Below, piece after piece: positions 13,544 to 20,875 of a DNA stretch of 64,000 nt. The notes beneath the pieces are model-generated. The model ran no database searches and was not told the DNA's origin. It saw only the letters and a list, made by a program, of their open reading frames with translations. Each line of letters begins with the position of its first letter. Positions within the stretch are counted from its first letter, which is position 1. The position numbers and the translations under genes are program-made. This DNA comes from an uncultured Trueperaceae bacterium (GTDB taxonomy: Bacteria; Deinococcota; Deinococci; Deinococcales; Trueperaceae), in NCBI GenBank assembly GCA_913057685.1, contig CAJXOA010000002.1, forward strand, positions 1-64,000, given 5' to 3'.

Positions 13544-13741
13544 CACGCCGCTGCGCCCACCCACAACCGAGCGAACGCCGTGCGTGCCGAACCGTGCACG
13601 CCCCTCGCCGGACGGGGTCGGTCGCCGCACGTCCGGCCGTCCTCCGGGGCTTCGCCCCCGCCCGACCCACGCCACCGAGACGCCGAACCCGAGCGTCCGT
13701 GCACCATCCCTCGCGCGATCCCCGCGCCCCAGGAGCCCACC

Positions 13742-15460
13742 ATGAGTCCACGCACCAAGAAGACCGACCCCGACCCCGACACGTCGGCCGACCCGCAGGA
13801 CGCCACGCCCGACACGTCGGGCGACGAGGCCGGCGAGGCGCCGAAGAAGAAACGCAGCCCGCGGGCGTCCACCGCGAAGAGCAAGGCGAAGACGAAGGCG
13901 AAGGCGAACGAGGACGCGTCCGCGGACGCCGGCGACGACGCCGGTCCCGACGCCGAAACGACGCCCGACGCCGACGCGAACCCCAAGCGGGGCGGCCGCA
14001 CGAAGAAGGCCGCCGACGACGGCGACGCGAACGACGCGGACGCGGCCGACGCCGGCGCGAGCGACGGGAACGCGGCGGACGCGGGGGAGCGCGACGGGTC
14101 CACCGACGGCGACGCGAACGAGGGGAACGAGGCGCGCGGGAACGAGAAGCGCGGCAAGCGCCGCGGGCGCCGCTCCCGCGGCGGGGGTGGCGGGGGCGGC
14201 AACGCACCGAAGGTGACGTTCCGCGACCTGCAGGCGAAGATCCTCCCCGAACTGCACCTGATGGCGAAGGAGGCCGGCCTCGAGGCGTACCGCGACATGG
14301 AGAAGGACGCGCTCGTCCTCGCGGTCCTCGAACGCTACGCGGAGAACGAGGGCCTGAAGCTGGTGCAGGGGTACCTGGAGATCTCCAGCGACGGCTACGG
14401 CTTCCTGCAGGCCTCGATGCTGCAGACCGGCAGCCGCAAGGTGATCGTCTCGGCGGGGCTCATCAAGCAGTTCAAGCTGCGGACCGGCGACTGGGTGCTC
14501 GGCAAGGCCCGCGCGCCGCGCAACAACGAACGCTACGGCAGCCTCGTCCGCGTCGAAGCGGTCAACGGCGTCGATCCGTTCCAGGCGTCGAAACGCCCGC
14601 GCTTCGACGACCTCGTCCCCACCTTCCCCGAGCAGCGCATCGCCCTCGAGACGACGCCCGACGCCCTGTCGTCGCGCGTCATCGACCTGCTCGCCCCGAT
14701 CGGGCGGGGGCAACGCGGGTTGATCGTCGCGCCCCCCAAGGCGGGGAAGACGACGCTCCTCAAGGCGATCGCGCACAGCGTCGCGGTCAACGAACCGGAC
14801 GTCACCCTGATCGTGCTGCTGGTCGACGAGCGCCCCGAGGAGGTCACCGACTTCCGCGAGTCGGTCGAGGGCGTCGAGGTGGTCGCCTCGACGTTCGACG
14901 AGCCGCCCGCGAACCACATTCGCGTCGCGGAGTTCGTGCACGAGCGCGCCCGGCGGATCGTCGAGGACGGCGGGCACGTCATGGTCCTGCTCGACTCGAT
15001 CACCCGCCTCGCGCGCGCCAACAACCTCGTCACCCCCCCGACCGGGCGGACCCTGTCCGGGGGTCTCGACAGCAGCGCCCTCCATTGGCCGAAGCGGTTC
15101 CTCGGTGCGGCGCGCAACATCCGCGGGGGCGGCAGCCTGTCGATCCTCGCGACGGCGCTCGTCGAGACCGGGTCGCGGATGGACGACGTGATCTTCGAGG
15201 AGTTCAAGGGCACCGGCAACATGGAGCTGCACCTCTCGCGCCGCCTCGAGGAACGCCGGATCTTCCCGGCGATCGACATCCTCAAGTCCGGGACGCGCCG
15301 CGAGGACCTGCTGCTCGACGAGGCGGTCCTCGCCAAGATGTGGCTGCTGCGCAAGGTCATCAGCGACATGGATCCCGCCGAGGCGATGGAGATGCTGCTG
15401 TCGCGCCTGTCGCGGACCGACACGAACGAGGCGTTCCTCGCGACCCTCGGGCAGGGCTGA
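13742..15460 (+). CDS. rho: transcription termination factor Rho with N-terminal low-complexity extension
   Basis: Hexameric RNA helicase that ends transcription at C-rich, unstructured RNA. Of 572 residues, about 155 at the N-terminus are an acidic/Lys-rich, Ala-Asp-Gly repeat region ending in a basic RRGRRSRGG and polyglycine stretch. The Rho N-domain follows (VTFRDLQAKILPEL), then the cold-shock RNA domain (LEISSDGYGFL), Walker A in PPKAGKTTLLKAI and Walker B in VMVLLDSITRLARANN, and the Q- and R-loop region. The ATG has an AGGAG ribosome site. Extended N-termini occur in Rho of high-GC bacteria and can bind RNA or phase-separate. Confidence 0.96.
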   Translation: MSPRTKKTDPDPDTSADPQDATPDTSGDEAGEAPKKKRSPRASTAKSKAKTKAKANEDASADAGDDAGPDAETTPDADANPKRGGRTKKAADDGDANDADAADAGASDGNAADAGERDGSTDGDANEGNEARGNEKRGKRRGRRSRGGGGGGGNAPKVTFRDLQAKILPELHLMAKEAGLEAYRDMEKDALVLAVLERYAENEGLKLVQGYLEISSDGYGFLQASMLQTGSRKVIVSAGLIKQFKLRTGDWVLGKARAPRNNERYGSLVRVEAVNGVDPFQASKRPRFDDLVPTFPEQRIALETTPDALSSRVIDLLAPIGRGQRGLIVAPPKAGKTTLLKAIAHSVAVNEPDVTLIVLLVDERPEEVTDFRESVEGVEVVASTFDEPPANHIRVAEFVHERARRIVEDGGHVMVLLDSITRLARANNLVTPPTGRTLSGGLDSSALHWPKRFLGAARNIRGGGSLSILATALVETGSRMDDVIFEEFKGTGNMELHLSRRLEERRIFPAIDILKSGTRREDLLLDEAVLAKMWLLRKVISDMDPAEAMEMLLSRLSRTDTNEAFLATLGQG

Positions 15461-15558
15461 ACGCCGCCCGACCCGCGCGCGCCCCGCGCCCCCATCCCGC
15501 TCGCCCGTCCCGCGTGCCCATGGCGATCCTGCGTGCCCTCGGGGACGTTCGTCACGGT

Positions 15559-15587
15559 TTGAAGGTGGGCCCGTCGCGGGGTACGCT
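15559..15587 (+). promoter_or_regulatory. promoter for leaderless Rrf2 gene
   Basis: TTGAAG (15559-15564), 17 bp, TACGCT (15582-15587), then only 6 nt to the ATG. This is a well-formed leaderless promoter. Confidence 0.65.
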
Positions 15588-15593
15588 ACGCCC

Positions 15594-16043
15594 ATGTGGG
15601 TTTCGACGAAGGCCCAGTACGGCATGCGCGCCCTGATCGAGATCGGGCTCGGCGGGGAGCGCCCCACCAGCCTCAAGCGCGTCGCGGAGCGCGAGGGGCT
15701 CTCGCACCAGTACCTGGAACAGATCTTCGCGGTGTTGCGGCGTGCAGGGCTCGTCGAAAGCGTCCGTGGGGCGCACGGCGGCTACCGCCTCGCGCGCCGG
15801 CCCGACGCGATCACCGCCCTCGAAGTCGTCGAACGCCTCGAGGGGTCCGTCGCCCCCGTCAGTTGCGTCGAGGACGAGGACTCCTGCAGCCGCACCGGCG
15901 CCTGCGGCACCGAACCGCTGTGGCGTGACGTGGACGCCGCCGTCCGCCGGGTGTTGGGCGGCACGACCCTCGCCGACCTGATGGCGGACCGTCCCCTGAT
16001 CACGCTCGAGCCGCCGCCCGAAGCGGTGAGCCTCGGCGCCTGA
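15594..16043 (+). CDS. Rrf2-family transcriptional regulator with three cysteines
   Basis: A 149-residue winged-helix repressor of the Rrf2 family (IscR/CymR group). The N-terminus MWVSTKAQYGMRALIEI and the helix SLKRVAEREGLSHQYLEQI form the DNA-binding part, with GLVESVRGAHGGYRLAR as the wing. Residues about 94-107 contain Cys-x6-Cys-x5-Cys, close to the [2Fe-2S] ligand set of IscR (Cys-x5-Cys-x5-Cys). Its overlap with a cysteine desulfurase gene supports an Fe-S or cysteine sensing role and probable autoregulation of the pair. Whether it senses a cluster or O-acetylserine is not decided by sequence. Confidence 0.9.
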   Translation: MWVSTKAQYGMRALIEIGLGGERPTSLKRVAEREGLSHQYLEQIFAVLRRAGLVESVRGAHGGYRLARRPDAITALEVVERLEGSVAPVSCVEDEDSCSRTGACGTEPLWRDVDAAVRRVLGGTTLADLMADRPLITLEPPPEAVSLGA

Positions 16044-17203
16044 CGCCCCTGTCCCGCCTGTACCTCGATCACGCCGCCACGACGCCCCTCGCGACCGAGG
16101 TGCGCGAGGCGATGCTGCCGTGGCTGGACGCCGTCCCCGCCAACCCCAGTAGCGTCCACCGCAGCGGCCAGCGCGCCCGCGCGGCGGTGGAGACCGCCCG
16201 CGAGCGCCTCGCCGCCGCCCTCGGGGCGGCGCCGGGCGAGATCGTCTTCACGTCCGGCGCGACCGAAGCGGACGCCCTGGCGCTCCAGGGGACCCTCGAC
16301 GCGCGCGACGACGACCGGCGCGGCGCGATGCTGATCTCCGCCGTCGAGCACGACGCGGTGCGCCGCGCTGCGATGCGCGAAGCGGACCGCGGACGCCCGC
16401 TCGTGTGGCTCCCCCCCGGCCCGCACGGGGCGCCCACCCCCGACCTCCTCGCGGCGCACCTCGACGCCCTCGAGACGCCCGCCGCGCTGGTGGCGGTGAT
16501 GCACACGAACAACGAGACGGGAGCGGTCGCCGACGTGCCCGCCCTCGCCGACCTCGCGCACGCGCACGGCGCGGCGTTCCTGGTCGACGCCGTGCAGGCG
16601 TTCGGCGTCGCGCCGCTCGACGTCGGCGCGCTCGGTGCCGACCTCGTGGCGGTGTCCGCCCACAAGATCGGCGGCCCGCAGGGGGTCGGCGCCCTGTGGG
16701 TGCGCGACGCCCACCCGCTGACGCCGCAGGCGGTCGGGGGGGCGCAGGAACGGGGGCGGCGGGCCGGTACGTCGCCCGTCGCGAACCTCGTGGGGTTCGG
16801 CGTCGCGGCGGAGGCCGCCGCGCGCGACGTGCCGTCGCGCGCCGCGCGGTACGCCGCGCTCCGCGACCGGCTGGAGGCCGCGGTGACGGCGGTGCCGGGC
16901 GTCGCGGTGAACGGCGCTGCGCCGCGCGGCCCGAAGCACCTGAACGTCCGCGTTGGCGGCGTCGACGGCGACGCGCTGCGCATCGCCCTCGACGCGGAGG
17001 GCGTGGAGGTCAGCGCCGGGTCGGCGTGCAGCGCCGGCAGCCTCGAACCCAGCCACGTGCTGATCGCGATGGGGGTCGACGCCGACGCGGCGCGCTCCAG
17101 CCTCCGCTTCAGCGTGGGGGAGGGGCTGGACGACGCGGCGGTCGACGCCGCCGGCGCCCGCTTCGCGGCGGTGGTGCGGCGCCTGCGCGACGCAGCGTTC
17201 TGA
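16040..17203 (+). CDS. cysteine desulfurase (NifS/IscS family), apparent CTG start
   Basis: PLP enzyme that takes sulfur from cysteine for Fe-S clusters or tRNA thiolation. The conserved N-terminal block LYLDHAATTP is followed by NPSSVHRSGQRAR, the PLP lysine in SAHKIGGPQGVGALWVR, and the catalytic cysteine in GSACSAGSLEPSHV. The first ATG in frame (16100) would remove YLDHAATTP. The only starts that keep it are CTG codons, the best being 16040, which overlaps the Rrf2 stop as CTGA. The protein would have 387 residues. CTG at 16049 or 16058 is possible. Translation is probably coupled to the regulator. Confidence 0.88.
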   Translation: MTPLSRLYLDHAATTPLATEVREAMLPWLDAVPANPSSVHRSGQRARAAVETARERLAAALGAAPGEIVFTSGATEADALALQGTLDARDDDRRGAMLISAVEHDAVRRAAMREADRGRPLVWLPPGPHGAPTPDLLAAHLDALETPAALVAVMHTNNETGAVADVPALADLAHAHGAAFLVDAVQAFGVAPLDVGALGADLVAVSAHKIGGPQGVGALWVRDAHPLTPQAVGGAQERGRRAGTSPVANLVGFGVAAEAAARDVPSRAARYAALRDRLEAAVTAVPGVAVNGAAPRGPKHLNVRVGGVDGDALRIALDAEGVEVSAGSACSAGSLEPSHVLIAMGVDADAARSSLRFSVGEGLDDAAVDAAGARFAAVVRRLRDAAF

Positions 17204-17223
17204 GGCGGGGGTCGAGAACGGCG

Positions 17224-18465
17224 TCAGGCGGTCTTGCGGCGTTCGGCGCGCGCCAACAGGCGGGCCGGGTCGTCGACGTCCTCCGCCTCGACGTGCAGCG
17301 CATCGACGTCCGACCCGGGGATCTCGTACATCGCCTCCGACAGGGTGCGCTCCAGGACGCTGCGCAGCGCGCGGGCGCCGGTCCCCCGGTCGAGGGCGCG
17401 TTCGGCGATCGCGCGGAGGGCGGCGTCGTCGAACGTCAGCGTCACGCCGCTCAACGCGAACAGCGCCTGGTACTGCCCCACGAGCGCCCCCTCGGGGCGG
17501 GTGAGGACGTCGACGAGGGCGTCGACGCTCAGGGGCGTCAGGCGGACGGTGACCGGCAGCCGACCGATGAGTTCGGGGATGAGGCCGAACCGCACCAGGT
17601 CCTCGGGCACGACCTCCGCATCGCGGACGTGCGCCTCGTTGGGCGGGTCGAAGCCGACGCGGCTGACGTCGACGCGGGCGCGGACGATGTCCTCGAGGCC
17701 CTCGAAGGCGCCGCCCGCCAGGAACAGGATGTTGCTCGTGTCGACCGGCACCAACTCCTGGTGCGGGTGTTTCCGGCCGCCCTGCGGGGGGACGTGCGCG
17801 ACGGTGCCCTCGATCAGCTTCAGGAGCGCCTGCTGTACGCCCTCCCCGGAGACGTCGCGGGTGATGCTGGTGCCCTCCGACTTGCGGCCGACCTTGTCGA
17901 TCTCGTCGATGTAGACGATGCCGCGCTCGGCGGCGGCGACGTCGTACTCCGCGACCTGCAGGAGCCGCAGCACGACGTTCTCGACGTCGTCGCCGACGTA
18001 CCCCGCTTCGGTGAGGGTGGTGGCGTCGGCGATCGCGAAGGGCACCTGCAGCTTGTCGGCCAACGTCTGCGCCAGCAGCGTCTTGCCGGTGCCGGAGGGG
18101 CCGACCATCAGGATGTTCGACTTGCGCAGGTCCGCGTCGGGGTGGTGCAGGCGCAGGTAGTGGTTGTGCACCGCGACGGACAGCGTGCGTTTGGCGTCCT
18201 CCTGCTCGACGACCCAGCGGTCGAGGTGCGCCTTGAGGTCGCGCGGGGTGGGGGTCGGCAGCGGCGCCGGCGCGGCGGCGGGCGGCGGGGACGTCGGCGC
18301 GCCGGCGGGCTCGCCGAGGGTTTCGGTGCCGGCGAGGATCGCGTCGATCCGCCCGACGCACTCGTCGCAGATGTGGCTGTGGCCGTCCTCGGCGGCGACG
18401 AGGCGGGCGACCTCGCCGTGACCGCGTCCACAGAAGCCGCAGCGGGGGTGGGCGTCGTCGCTCAC
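17224..18465 (-). CDS. clpX: ATP-dependent Clp protease ATP-binding subunit ClpX
   Basis: AAA+ unfoldase that feeds tagged proteins to ClpP. The 413-residue protein has a four-cysteine zinc domain (CGFCGRG and CDEC within the first 40 residues), a Pro/Ala-rich linker, Walker A GPSGTGKT, Walker [11 protein letters not shown], a VGF loop where ClpP-binding IGF normally sits, and ELIGRLPV before the sensor-2 domain ([12 protein letters not shown]). The start is a GTG one base after the clpP stop, so expression is coupled. It converges on the cysteine desulfurase gene. Confidence 0.97.
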   Translation of the reverse strand: MSDDAHPRCGFCGRGHGEVARLVAAEDGHSHICDECVGRIDAILAGTETLGEPAGAPTSPPPAAAPAPLPTPTPRDLKAHLDRWVVEQEDAKRTLSVAVHNHYLRLHHPDADLRKSNILMVGPSGTGKTLLAQTLADKLQVPFAIADATTLTEAGYVGDDVENVVLRLLQVAEYDVAAAERGIVYIDEIDKVGRKSEGTSITRDVSGEGVQQALLKLIEGTVAHVPPQGGRKHPHQELVPVDTSNILFLAGGAFEGLEDIVRARVDVSRVGFDPPNEAHVRDAEVVPEDLVRFGLIPELIGRLPVTVRLTPLSVDALVDVLTRPEGALVGQYQALFALSGVTLTFDDAALRAIAERALDRGTGARALRSVLERTLSEAMYEIPGSDVDALHVEAEDVDDPARLLARAERRKTA

Positions 18466-18466
18466 G

Positions 18467-19084
18467 TCAGGTCGCGTCCTCGCCGTCGAAGCGCGTCCCG
18501 TCGGCCGGCTCGACCAGGCGGTCGATGAGGCCGTAGGCGCGCGCCGCTTCGGGCGACATGAAGTTGTCGCGCTCCATGTCGGCCCGCAACTTCTCGCGGG
18601 TGTGGCCGGTGTGCCGCTCGTAGATCTCCTCCATGATGCCGCGGATCTCGGCGTACTCCTGCGCCTGCACCTCGAGGTCGGGGAGGCTGGCGCGAGGGAA
18701 GCCGGCGCTCCCGGCGTGGATCATGATGCGGCTGTGCGGCAGCGCCACGCGGTGGCCGGGCTCGCCGGCGGCGAGGATGACCGACGCCATCGACATCGCG
18801 ACGCCCACGCAGTTCGTGTGCACGGGGGCGGAGATGTACTGCATGACGTCGTAGATCGCCAGGCCGGCGTACACCTCCCCGCCGGGGCTGTTGATGAAGA
18901 CGTTGATGGGTTGGTCCGAGGATTGCGATTCGAGGAGCAGCATCTGCGCGACGACGACGTTCGCGACCTCGGCGTCGATGGGGGAGCCGAGGAAGATGAT
19001 CCGCTCCTTGAGTAGCCGGCTGTAGACGTCGTAGGTGCGTTCCCCACGACCGGTCTGTTCGATGACGTACGGCACGAGCGGCAT
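18467..19084 (-). CDS. clpP: ATP-dependent Clp protease proteolytic subunit
   Basis: Serine peptidase that forms the tetradecameric barrel with ClpX. The 205-residue protein includes [27 protein letters not shown], the catalytic Ser in [14 protein letters not shown] (where many ClpPs have AASMGAFLL), the His in SRIMIHAG and the Asp in GLIDRLV. The handle region reads [15 protein letters not shown], slightly different from the usual GGAQGQA. The ATG lacks a ribosome site and lies 6 nt after TAACGT, so the mRNA is probably leaderless. Confidence 0.96.
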   Translation of the reverse strand: MPLVPYVIEQTGRGERTYDVYSRLLKERIIFLGSPIDAEVANVVVAQMLLLESQSSDQPINVFINSPGGEVYAGLAIYDVMQYISAPVHTNCVGVAMSMASVILAAGEPGHRVALPHSRIMIHAGSAGFPRASLPDLEVQAQEYAEIRGIMEEIYERHTGHTREKLRADMERDNFMSPEAARAYGLIDRLVEPADGTRFDGEDAT

Positions 19085-19090
19085 GCCGCA

Positions 19091-19096
19091 ACGTTA
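19091..19096 (-). promoter_or_regulatory. -10 element for leaderless clpP
   Basis: TAACGT on the minus strand, 6 nt before the clpP ATG, with no Shine-Dalgarno between. The 38-bp gap to tig leaves room for a separate transcription unit. Confidence 0.5.
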
Positions 19097-19134
19097 CCAG
19101 AGGCCGCCGCCGCCCTCCGCCGCGCCCGATGCGC

Positions 19135-20514
19135 TCAGCCGGCGTCGTCGTTCGCGTCGTCGTTCGCAGCGTCGTTCGCGTCGCCCTCGCCGGCGTCGCC
19201 CTCGTCGGCGTCGCCGTCGGACGCCGCCTGCGCGTCCGCCCCCTCCGCGGGCGCCTCCCCGACGATCTCCGCGACGGTCGCGCGGAGCGCCTTGTCGCGA
19301 CGCAAGAGGAAGCGGTAGTTGTCGAGGCCTTCGCTGCCGTACTCCTGGCGGACCTGCGCTTCGCTCTTGCCCTCGCGCGACGCCAGGTGCTTCACGGCCT
19401 CGGCGAACTCGGCGTCGTCGACCTCCGCGGGGCGGAGCTCCAGCAGGCGCTCCAGCACCAGGTCGCGTTTGACGGCGCGCTCCGCGCTCTCCTGCAGTTC
19501 ACCCTCGAACTCCTCGCGTTTGCCGTCCGCCTCGAGCTTCGCGAGGTAGGCGTCCATCTCCATGCCCTGCTGCCGCAGGTCGCGGGCGAGGCCGTCGAGG
19601 AGGCTGCCCTTGCGGCGGTTGACGAGGAACTCCGGCAGCTCCACCTCGGTGCCCGCCATCAGCGTCTCGACGAGCTCCTCGCGGCGCGCCTCGTCGAGGC
19701 GTTCCTTCGCCTGCGCCTCGAGGCTGGACCGGATCGCGTCGACGACGCCGTCCCACGTCTCGAACCCGAGCGTCGTCGCGAACGCGTCGTCCGGCTCGGG
19801 GCGTTCCTTCGCCTTGACGTCGGCGACGCGGATGGTGGTCGTCGCGGCGCGCGGTTCCTCCTCGCCCTCGTGGACGTGCGGCTCCTCGAGCTGCAGTTCG
19901 ACGACGTCGTCGATGCTCGCGCCGATCAGTTGCGACGACAGGTGCTCGGAGACGGTCTCGAGGTCGATCGGCATGGCGCTACCCTCGCGCGGTTCGCCGT
20001 CGTCGCCGACCGTTTCGATCATCAGCACGTCGGTCGCCTCCGCGGGGCGGTCGACCGGCACCTGCGTCGCGTGCTCGCGCTGCAGGTTCTCGACGGTCTC
20101 CTGGACCTGCTCCTCGCCGACGGCGTCGCCCTCCGCGGTGAGGGTCAACGTCGCGGGGTCGGGGATGGTGACCTCGGGGTAGAGATCGACGTGCAGTTCG
20201 TACGTGAACGCCTCGCCGCGCGCCGGGGCGTCGCCGTGCGCGTGGGCGTGGATCGCGTCGAGCTCGTGCTCGCGGATGGCCTTCGGGTAGCTGTCCTCCA
20301 CCAACCGTTCGCGCGCTTCCTCGGCGACGGTGTCCGCACCGACGCGGGACTCGATCACCCCGCGGGGCGCCTTCCCGGGCCGGAAGCCCGGCACCCGCAC
20401 CTGGCGGGCGTAGGCGTCGACGACGGCGTCGAACGCGGCGTCGACGGTCGAGGCGTCGACGGTGATTTCGAGGGTGGCGCGGACCGTTCCGGTGTCCTTG
20501 AGGGTCGATTCCAT
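19135..20514 (-). CDS. tig: trigger factor
   Basis: Ribosome-associated chaperone. The 459-residue protein starts MESTLKDTGTVRATLEITV, and the ribosome-docking signature is present as GFRPGKAPRGVIESR. The PPIase-like central domain (about residues 150-240) and the helical C-terminal arms with LARDLRQQGMEMDAYL follow. The last 35-40 residues are an acidic Asp/Ala/Gly/Asn tail (ADEGDAGEGDAND type) not found in most homologues. I chose the ATG at 20514, after AAAGGGA; an upstream frame would add 13 residues. It precedes clpP in the usual tig-clpP-clpX order. Confidence 0.95.
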   Translation of the reverse strand: MESTLKDTGTVRATLEITVDASTVDAAFDAVVDAYARQVRVPGFRPGKAPRGVIESRVGADTVAEEARERLVEDSYPKAIREHELDAIHAHAHGDAPARGEAFTYELHVDLYPEVTIPDPATLTLTAEGDAVGEEQVQETVENLQREHATQVPVDRPAEATDVLMIETVGDDGEPREGSAMPIDLETVSEHLSSQLIGASIDDVVELQLEEPHVHEGEEEPRAATTTIRVADVKAKERPEPDDAFATTLGFETWDGVVDAIRSSLEAQAKERLDEARREELVETLMAGTEVELPEFLVNRRKGSLLDGLARDLRQQGMEMDAYLAKLEADGKREEFEGELQESAERAVKRDLVLERLLELRPAEVDDAEFAEAVKHLASREGKSEAQVRQEYGSEGLDNYRFLLRRDKALRATVAEIVGEAPAEGADAQAASDGDADEGDAGEGDANDAANDDANDDAG

Positions 20515-20587
20515 GGCGAGTCCCTTTCGCGGCCGCGGTGCGGCGGGGGTCAAAACACATCGGCAAGCCGGGGCTTGCCGATGCTCG

Positions 20588-20672
20588 TGGTGCGAGGAGC
20601 GGGGCTCGAACCCGCACGGACTAAGCCACTAGATCCTAAATCTAGCGCGTCTACCAATTCCGCCATCCTCGC
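20588..20672 (-). tRNA. tRNA-Leu (anticodon TAG)
   Basis: The minus strand starts GCGAGGA and ends TCCTCGC-A-CCA, with a 7-bp acceptor stem. The anticodon stem CTAGA/TCTAG encloses loop TTTAGGA, giving TAG. A long variable arm and encoded CCA are present. Length 85 nt. Confidence 0.95.
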
Positions 20673-20739
20673 GCGCGCCGCGCGCCTCCGTGGGCGGAAC
20701 GGCGCCGCTCGGTCGCCCGAGCGGCCCGATCGCGACGTG

Positions 20740-20816
20740 TGGGGTGGGTGATGGGATTTGAACCCACGGCCCCCGGAACCACAATCCGGTGCTCTAACCC
20801 CTGAGCTACACCCACC
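20740..20816 (-). tRNA. tRNA-His (anticodon GTG)
   Basis: Acceptor GTGGGTG/CACCCAC with encoded extra 5' G (G-1) opposite discriminator C73, the histidine identity pair. The anticodon loop TTGTGGT gives GTG. CCA is encoded. Length 77 nt. Confidence 0.95.
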
Positions 20817-20831
20817 GCGCAGGCACCGGGA

Positions 20832-20837
20832 ATTGTA
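20832..20837 (-). promoter_or_regulatory. -10 box of the tRNA-His/tRNA-Leu unit
   Basis: TACAAT on the minus strand, 15 nt upstream of the tRNA-His 5' end. No convincing -35 box is seen. Confidence 0.45.
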
Positions 20838-20875
20838 GCAGACCGGCGTGGGCGCGTGCGCGGCCGGTGGCGACC

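Noticed and set aside
15461-15593. Searched the rho to Rrf2 gap for a terminator.
   Set aside because: It is C-rich with no clear hairpin plus T-tract; only the Rrf2 promoter is convincing.
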